Source: Schistosoma haematobium (Eukaryota > Platyhelminthes > Trematoda > Strigeidida > Schistosomatidae). From it: a stretch of 64,000 nt of DNA. Position 1 is the stretch's first letter. The number at the start of each line of letters is the position of its first letter. The stretch covers positions 12,237,256 through 12,301,255 of the forward strand of contig NC_067200.1 in NCBI RefSeq assembly GCF_000699445.3. The letters are read 5' to 3'. The notes below the pieces were generated by a model, which was not told the origin of the DNA, did no database searches, and worked only from the letters and a program-made list of their open reading frames with translations. This document shows positions 57,985 through 64,000 of this stretch, piece after piece. The position numbers were made by a program, and so were the translations under genes.

Positions 57985-58480
57985 GATAATTGGAGTCTTG
58001 AATCATCGGACAAAGTGAACGCTATCTTCATCTTCGCCTGCATTAACATCAATTAGCAGTCAAACGCCATGACATGTCTTCCCTTATATCAATACACGTG
58101 AACAACTACGGATGCACATTCGACTGGAAAATTATGGAGATTTTAGATAGAGGTGATTCCAAAAGCACCAGAGAATTTTTCGAACCTTGACATTCAAGAC
58201 AATCAGCACTCAATAAGCACATTGAAATCGATCCAATTTATCAACCAATCATGAAAATTATGTACAAACATAGAAATAAAAAGCAAACTAATTGGAGATA
58301 CAGTCGAGAAGAACCGATCAACATTGACGTGTAGAGGACAAGCTTTGAACCAAATGTGTAGAAATTCGAACACTTCACTTCTACCTGAAGTTTGTGCTGA
58401 TGATGTCGTTCAGAGGAACGATGAAAATTCCAAAACCAAACCATCCAGCTCATAGAACAAAACTTTACTAAAGTCTTGAA
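57985..58480 (+). mobile_element. Penelope-like element remnant (C-terminal endonuclease end + downstream repeat)
   Basis: 58030-58260 translates as HQLAVKRHDMSSLISIH, NNYGCTFDWKIMEILD, STREFFEP*HSRQSALNKH and IEIDPIYQPI. This resembles the C-terminal end of Penelope-like proteins (the H..FDW..... and (L/R)ESW...N.INRH.D..PIY pattern). An in-frame stop and missing upstream RT show it is a remnant. Downstream sequence to 58480 recurs in the pieces at 41702 and 9112 (reverse orientation). Confidence 0.6.
58397..58426 (+). ncRNA. Candidate hammerhead-like core in the Penelope remnant
   Basis: CTGATGA (58397-58403), one extra T, a 7-bp stem GTCGTTC/GAACGAT with AGAG loop (one G-T pair), then GAAA (58423-58426). 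This is the central part of a hammerhead, but with one additional base and no clear stem I or III. Hammerheads are known from Penelope-like elements. Confidence 0.35.
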
Positions 58481-58830
58481 TCACTTTATGACATATATTT
58501 ACTATACAACTATGGATACATGTATACAGCTTAAATAAATGATTTCGTCTAAAAGTAAAAAGTCTTTATTGAATTCTCTTTTTATTTTTACACATGGATA
58601 CAACAGTAAATTATTCAAAATAAAGTGTGTCTACTACATTTGAAATGTTGCGCGTCGTCACTGAATTTTATTCGAAAATTAAAAAAAACAACTTTATTGA
58701 TTAAAATTCATGAAACATTTATTTAGGCGACAAATAATTTTGTTTTAATGATTCAATAGAAATAGGAATTATTGACCGAATCAATGTTCACTTTAAGTTT
58801 CTTCAAGATTATGAATAGATCAAAACGATG

Positions 58831-58831
<1 letters not shown>

Positions 58832-58869
<38 letters not shown>
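58832..58869. repeat. (AT)n microsatellite
   Basis: About nineteen AT units, bordering an alpha repeat. Confidence 0.95.
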
Positions 58870-58871
<2 letters not shown>

Positions 58872-58884
58872 GGTAATTTGTGAG

Positions 58885-59090
58885 TTAATTAAAGGTAGAC
58901 AATCAGGAAAACCTGGAAGCACTAGATGGCAGTTTCGTCCTAACACGGGACTTTTTAACGGTGAGTACCCATGACTTCACCCGCAGGATTCGAAACCAGG
59001 ATTTATCAGTCTCGCGCGCGAACGCCTAACTTCTATACTACTAAGCTGGTTAGCATCTGACGGTGTTAACGTTTAACTTCAGCCAAAATT
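58885..59090 (-). repeat. Alpha repeat, antisense
   Basis: Ribozyme remnant near 58912-58965 with the CTGANGA side decayed, then an antisense tRNA-like part ('ctcgcgcgcgaacgcctaac' at about 59012). Confidence 0.75.
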
Positions 59091-59094
59091 TCTT

Positions 59095-59285
59095 AGTGAA
59101 ATCTGAGAACCGTACAGTCAATTGTCTCAGACTTTATTGTTACTTGTTTTCCATACCAATCACTTTCTGTTCTTGTTCTCTTCTCTTCGATCTTCTCTAA
59201 CTTCTGTCGCCAGGCATTTCACTTTTGATTGATGATACAAACTACTTATATCTGTCGACATCAGTAGGACATACTACATAAATAC
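59095..59285 (-). repeat. D-family repeat
   Basis: 'ctgagaaccgtacagtcaat', 'gtctcagactttattgtta', 'gatgatacaaactacttata'. Adjacent to an alpha repeat. Confidence 0.7.
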
Positions 59286-59553
59286 TTACTCACTTAATTA
59301 CCCCTCTTACCCATCGTGCAGCTGAGGTCAATGCATAAGAAATAACAGCTTAATTAATTTCTGTCAAATATTTTAACCGAAACTTGATTATGATAATAAC
59401 CATAGATGTTTCATTTCGTTTCATTTCAAATTTCCAGTTGATATATCAGATTGAAAAAGACTATATTTAAGCATATTAACAAACATATCACATATCCTAT
59501 TACTAATAAACAAAAGAATTATCAGGATTGGTTTTGTGGAGATTTTTAGTAAG

Positions 59554-59811
59554 TTCAACAGTTGAAATCATGAATCAATTGAAGCTGGCTAGTTGAAGTT
59601 AGACATTAACACCGTTGGATGTCGGCTCAGTGATCTAGTGGTTAATCGCTCTAGCACGAGACGTATAGGTCTTGTGTTCGAATTTCGCGGGGGGCGGGAT
59701 GGTGAATGTGAACTGCTGAGGAGTCCCATATTAGGGCGAAACGGCTGTCCAATGCTTCCAGGTTTCCCATTGTGATCTGGCTTCAATTGACTCGTGATTT
59801 CAACTGTTGAA
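59554..59811. repeat. Alpha element with 32-bp terminal inverted repeats and intact ribozyme
   Basis: Arms 59554-59585 and 59780-59811 differ at 2 positions. Interior is a single sense unit: 'gttagacattaacaccg', tRNA-like 'tcggctcagtgatctagtgg', decayed B-box, ribozyme at 59711-59755. Confidence 0.85.
59711..59755 (+). ncRNA. Hammerhead ribozyme, alpha type, core intact, weak stem I
   Basis: Core CTGAGGA (59716-59722), stem II GTCCCATATTAGGGC, GAAA (59738-59741), cleavage GTC ending at 59749. Stem I (AACTG/CAATGC side) carries mismatches, so activity could be reduced. Confidence 0.75.
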
Positions 59812-59819
59812 AGAAAAGA

Positions 59820-61250
59820 GTTGTTCATAGTCCGAGATTTTACCTAAGACCATCGTAAACAACAAATTTAAGTAACAAACACTCACTTTCATTCATCATC
59901 GGTTAGGAATATTAAAAGCCAAGTGACAATCGTCTCAAAGGATAAAGTTGAGAATCTCTTTGACTCCGATAAATATCTTAGTTGAAAATGTTTCCTGGAG
60001 ATTTCCTAAGATTGTGGGTTGTATTCAACACTGATTGGTCTTCACTAAAGGATCATTAGAAGGTACGGATTATTTAAAAGGTGTTTTGGTCTAGTATGAT
60101 ACTCCTTACCTGTGTTAATTCACGGCTTGATTAGCGGTCGCATTCATGGCCTTCTTACCTCAACGTGAACTGGGCAAATGCAACCTATTAATTAAAATAA
60201 TCTACATGAAAGCCCTTTAATTAAATCATAATAGTCAACTCCCTAGTGATTTACTGCAAGATCTTCCTTAAGTTTTAGTAGGAAATCGTAACTGTTGAAA
60301 ACCAGATTTACTAGGATTGAGGCAGTTATTAACAGGGGTATTGAAACGATAGCCCTGAACTATCACAACTTGAAAGAAATCGAAATTATACCATTCCGAT
60401 TTTTGACTATTTTCTCTTCAACCTGAAGGTCCTTGGTCTGATCATAAGTGAGATCATTGGTGCGTATGATTCAGGACTCCTATTCTAAAAATAACAAGAT
60501 GTTCAGCAGTCCGTGGTTTTATATGGCACCTCAACTGTGATCAGTCTGTAACAGATGCAACATATATATAGGGACTTTTTTAATGTAGTTTATAGTTTAT
60601 ATTGTTGACCAATCTTTATCGAAAAACCACTAAAAATCAGAAAGCACTAAACAAGTACTTAGTCTTAGTGTGAAAATCCTTTGACAGTGTACATGTACGA
60701 TCCAACCATTGATAAATCACGGGTACTTCATGTCTCAGAGTCATCATTTATCTTCCGAATCGCTGAAGCCTCATACAACTACTGATATTTCCAAGCTTAG
60801 TTAGATCACAAAACTGATCAACTATCTTTCTGTTTTATTAGTAAGTAAACACATCACAACGTAGATGAACTCCTCTATTCACAGCTTCTTAATAAGAACT
60901 TCAGGAATCACCTTTCATAACTAACCATTTTCTTCGTTATTCTATTTTGTGTTATTTTCCCCTATTATACTGTATAACAAAATTTAGCAGTTTGTAACGT
61001 TGCATCAATGTAATTTTTTGTTTATTTCATTCCGTTTACTGTCATTTACTTCCTTTCTTTTCATAATTCTAATTGTTTAACACATGCTGAGATATATTAC
61101 AAAACTATGTTATTTTCAATTAAACTAAGCTATAACTTCATTCTAACATAGAGCATATATTAATTAATAATATTCATAGTAAATGAGCATTTGATAATGA
61201 AACTAATCAAGATAGAATTTTGTTAAGATTATGAACCAAACTGTAACCAC
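59820..61250. other. AT-rich DNA, no gene seen
   Basis: Downstream of exon 3. No further EF-hand exon recognised. 60010-60160 may be a decayed alpha trace. Confidence 0.5.
60600..60800 (-). repeat. Very degenerate alpha-like repeat
   Basis: 'aaatcagaaagcactaaac' and 'cttagtgtgaaaatcc' resemble the antisense ribozyme end. No core left. Confidence 0.4.
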
Positions 61251-61254
61251 ATGG

Positions 61255-61365
61255 GTTTAAAGTGTAAGCACTCTCCATAAGATCTAGAAATCTTGAACTC
61301 GATTTCAGGTAAGGGGTCGTGAATGCACACAGCTGAGAAGTGTCATATTAGGACTAAACGACTGT
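61255..61365 (+). repeat. Alpha repeat, sense, cut by a LINE A-derived element
   Basis: CACACAGCTGAGAAGTGTC...GGACTAAACGACTGTC: core degraded (GAAA reads TAAA). The 3' part is replaced by the short element starting at 61366. Confidence 0.7.
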
Positions 61366-61878
61366 CCCTAAATGCCCTGGTACGGCCGGGAGTGGGGAGA
61401 GTCCGCTCTCCTTCACCAAATGCTCTCACATAGTCACGCTTACATAGCCTCTGCCAGGAAATTCCTAATCACTGCCTTCTCGTGGCATCGGTGTTGTTTA
61501 CAAAATTGAGAGCACTAAAAGCACTTTAACCTGGTTGGTGGATACAGAGAGTCCACCTAGGGGAGTTGGAAAACCCTGATTCCAAACCAATAGTGCACAT
61601 GGGCTCCAGTATCCTCAAGGAACAAATGGCGTATGGACCAATCGATGGTCACCGGCTATCATGAGACTGCATCTCTTTACGATGCTCCACTATCTTGTGG
61701 ATCAGACCCTATGGTCGAAGGCTCGGGGTGTGGCCTCCTAAGAAAACCACCTGTTTCGGTTTAGGCACCCGGGCAGTATCACAGCCCTCACACATATCAA
61801 ATGAGATTTGTGTGGCACATATGTATCTGGTGTCCCCTTGTATCAGTATTTATGTGTTCAAATAAATAAATAAATAAC
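61366..61878 (+). mobile_element. LINE A-derived short element, full length
   Basis: CCCTAAATGCCCTGG at 61366 to (AAAT)n at about 61878. The order is the same as at 23604 and 42119. GACTGT at 61360-61365 recurs at 61892-61897 and may be the target-site duplication. It is inserted into an alpha repeat, cutting that repeat's ribozyme after the GACTGTC cleavage-site region. Confidence 0.85.
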
Positions 61879-61879
61879 A

Positions 61880-62340
61880 AATACTAATACTGACTGTTTT
61901 GCAATATTATTTAAACATTAATCTTTATTAGTTGTCCACCACTAAACAGAAAATAAAACAGTCAATTTTCAAATCATAGATACTAACTGAATAGGTTTAA
62001 ATGAGTGTATAGAAATAATAAAGACAATTATGGTTAGAAATGTTTGTTATATCAGCGTTTACCAACCACATTCGATGATAAGGACCAATGTCATTGTTTT
62101 GAATTGTTGTAGCCTCTTATATTTGTAAAAGATACAGTGAATCTTTACTGGTATAATGTTACATTAAACTGAAACGTAACTCTGTTTTAGTTCATTTCAG
62201 GAAAACATAAATATTGACTAAATTCGATAAAACAGAAATATACGTTGAGTTTGCATGAATTTTGATTTTATTTTACAATTTCACAGTTAATAGTTTATCC
62301 TTAGTTACTGTATGTAATCAAATATATCATAAGTGTATAT
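61880..62340. other. AT-rich DNA, no gene seen
   Basis: Between the LINE A-derived element and the solo LTR. Nothing recognised. Confidence 0.5.
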
Positions 62341-62345
62341 CAGGG

Positions 62346-62860
62346 TGTTATAACTTATGGCCTGTATGCCCTGTTAATATGTAACGTAATGATATCGTCA
62401 ATTAGAGAGCAGTGGATTATCAATCGGACCAATGACGCATAAAACCCCGTACGAGCAGTCTAGAGTACATATCGATCCTGCTTCCTACCTAACCCAGCCA
62501 GTTAGGTTCAGAACACCAATATCAGCCTCTGCAATATGAATCATTTATTTTCAAACATACGGGGTTTATATACCAATCAAACAGACCACAACGTAGCGTA
62601 AAATAGAAAATAACATTTGTAAAAGATTTGGCCAAATGTGGCTGTGAATGAGGTAGGTAGGAATTAATTGACAGGGCATAATTCAAAAATGGCAAATCGT
62701 ATAGTAATAATTCATAGGTAAAAATAAAGCTTATGATAAGAGGAACACGGATATGAATAGTTTAGTTATTTAACAGTTATACGATAAAAATATAGGCATA
62801 GTATTGGTCCACAAATGGATTACAAAAGTCGCCATTCATTATGCTTATCAAGACATAACA
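62346..62860 (+). mobile_element. Solo LTR (515 bp) with exact 5-bp target-site duplication
   Basis: TGTTATAAC...ACATAACA, 6-bp inverted termini TGTTAT/ATAACA. CAGGG is duplicated exactly at 62341-62345 and 62861-62865. On the + strand a TATA-like TTTATATA lies near 62565 and AATAAA at 62723-62728, giving a provisional orientation. No internal retroelement genes flank it, so this is a recombination remnant. Confidence 0.82.
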
Positions 62861-62865
62861 CAGGG

Positions 62866-64000
62866 ATTAATGGAGAGTTGTGAAATTGTGCAGATATCAT
62901 TTATTACCAACCTGAAATATCTGTCTCACGATCGATATGTTAAGACACAACCGCTCATGACTTCTGACCAGAGGTTTAGGAATATTTGGCAAATACAGTC
63001 ATTAATGAACACAGTAATTGCTTAGATGTTTGCGAGAATAGGCTATGAATTTGATCAATACTAAAGCTATTTAACATAGCTAAAACAACTCAAGGATATC
63101 TACAAATCCCCTTTACTAATTGATTTATATATGTTAACTAATGAATAACTTTTGGAGACAATCATGGTAGTGCTTACGAGAAGGTGTAGTAACATAGAGT
63201 TTAACTATATTGGATGTTAGATAGTTACCCTGTAGTGAATAAGTGAGAAGAATTGAATGTAGTTGGACACAAAATTACAGAACAACTTAATATAATTTGA
63301 GAATCATACATTAAATACTTCATTTGCAAAATATCAGTCAATCGTCTCAGACTTCATTGTTCTTTCGTTTCTACACCAATCATTCTTCGTTCTCTTTCTC
63401 TTTTCTTTGATCTTCTTAACCTTCTGCCATTAGATATTTCACTTTCGATTGATGACACATACTACTTATATCTATTGACATCAGTAGCACACATCATAAT
63501 TTATCAATACCATCAAGAAATGGTTAACCAATATCACGAATCGATTGAAGTTACATATTGCATAGATCATTGAATACCATTTCAATAGTTTAAAGTTTCA
63601 GTAAATTTTGATAACTTAAAGATTTGTATTCGATCAATAGTACTTATGAATGAGTCCTATACTATCCAGTACTTTCTAGTTTTCATTGTTTGTTTGTTTT
63701 TCTTCTTCTAACTAAGATCAGTTAACAGAATAATTGAATACTGATTATTATTATTATCTCATAGAGAATAATAAAATGTCTCTCTAAAAATTAAATCTCA
63801 TTCATTTTAAAAAGGTAATAATGAATATTAGTTAATTGCTTTTAACTATTTTGACTCTAATCTGATTGTATTTAGCATCCCTGTAATGTATCTTATACCA
63901 ATATATATCCATTATTACTATTATTATTATTATTGTTAGAGATTATTTTTCTGGCGACAGAAATCCGTTTGATTAATTCCCATTTCCTGGTATCATTTTA
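62866..64000. other. AT-rich DNA, no gene seen
   Basis: Holds the D-family repeat at 63240-63505 and a short (TTA)n near 63915. No exon recognised. Confidence 0.5.
63240..63505 (-). repeat. D-family repeat
   Basis: 'gttggacacaaaattacag' to 'ctacttatatctattgacat'. Longest match to the sense copy at 42935. Confidence 0.7.

Noticed and set aside
58241..58453. 70-residue hydrophobic minus-strand ORF as a membrane protein
   Set aside because: Antisense to the Penelope-like remnant; no initiation context or conservation evidence.
63440..63500. Hammerhead in D-family repeats (minus strand CTGATGTC and GTGAAAT)
   Set aside because: CTGANGA is not satisfied (T at the last position) and no stem II fits.

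Overview
The window looks like nuclear DNA of a schistosome-type blood fluke. It is AT-rich, gene-poor and dense in retroelements. Several SINE-like repeats carry hammerhead-ribozyme cores, which is a known hallmark of schistosome Sm-alpha-type repeats. The protein-coding signals found are flatworm-style LINEs, a Penelope-like endonuclease remnant and one spliced host gene. The species cannot be fixed from this window.

One host gene is supported: the 5' part of a calbindin/calretinin-type EF-hand gene on the + strand. Its exons are at 28808-28994, 49050-49132 and 57238-57327. They splice in frame with GT/AG sites and encode residues 1-120, which contain the first two EF-hands. Introns 1 and 2 are about 20.1 kb and 8.1 kb and are full of transposon debris. 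Further EF-hands must lie beyond 64000. Positions 1-28800 are the upstream flank, where I find no host exon.

Two long LINEs lie side by side at 12.6-19.6 kb, both on the minus strand. LINE A (12578-16298) has an 11-bp target-site duplication and LINE B (16369-19552) has a 14-bp one. Both encode an APE-type endonuclease and a reverse transcriptase, broken by frameshifts. Shorter copies of B, of a relative of A (called C here) and of A itself are scattered through the window. A fourth class of about 0.5 kb joins the 5' untranslated part of LINE A directly to its 3' tail. One copy has a perfect 12-bp target-site duplication, so it moves as a unit. Two solo LTRs are present: 50864-51314, inserted into a LINE B copy, and 62346-62860, with an exact 5-bp duplication. 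A Penelope-like remnant lies at 57985-58480.

The most distinctive content is three families of tRNA-like short repeats (alpha, beta, gamma here), each with a hammerhead or hammerhead-like core. At least five copies keep the essential core bases: 7713-7758, 35073-35135, 45238-45300, 47905-47950 and 59711-59755. Many alpha copies are inverted composites, with an antisense copy, a spacer and a sense copy, so the ribozyme modules form long terminal inverted repeats. Two loci share the same spacer, which suggests the composite itself spreads. The remaining sequence is AT-rich unique DNA, microsatellites and an unclassified repeat family (D).
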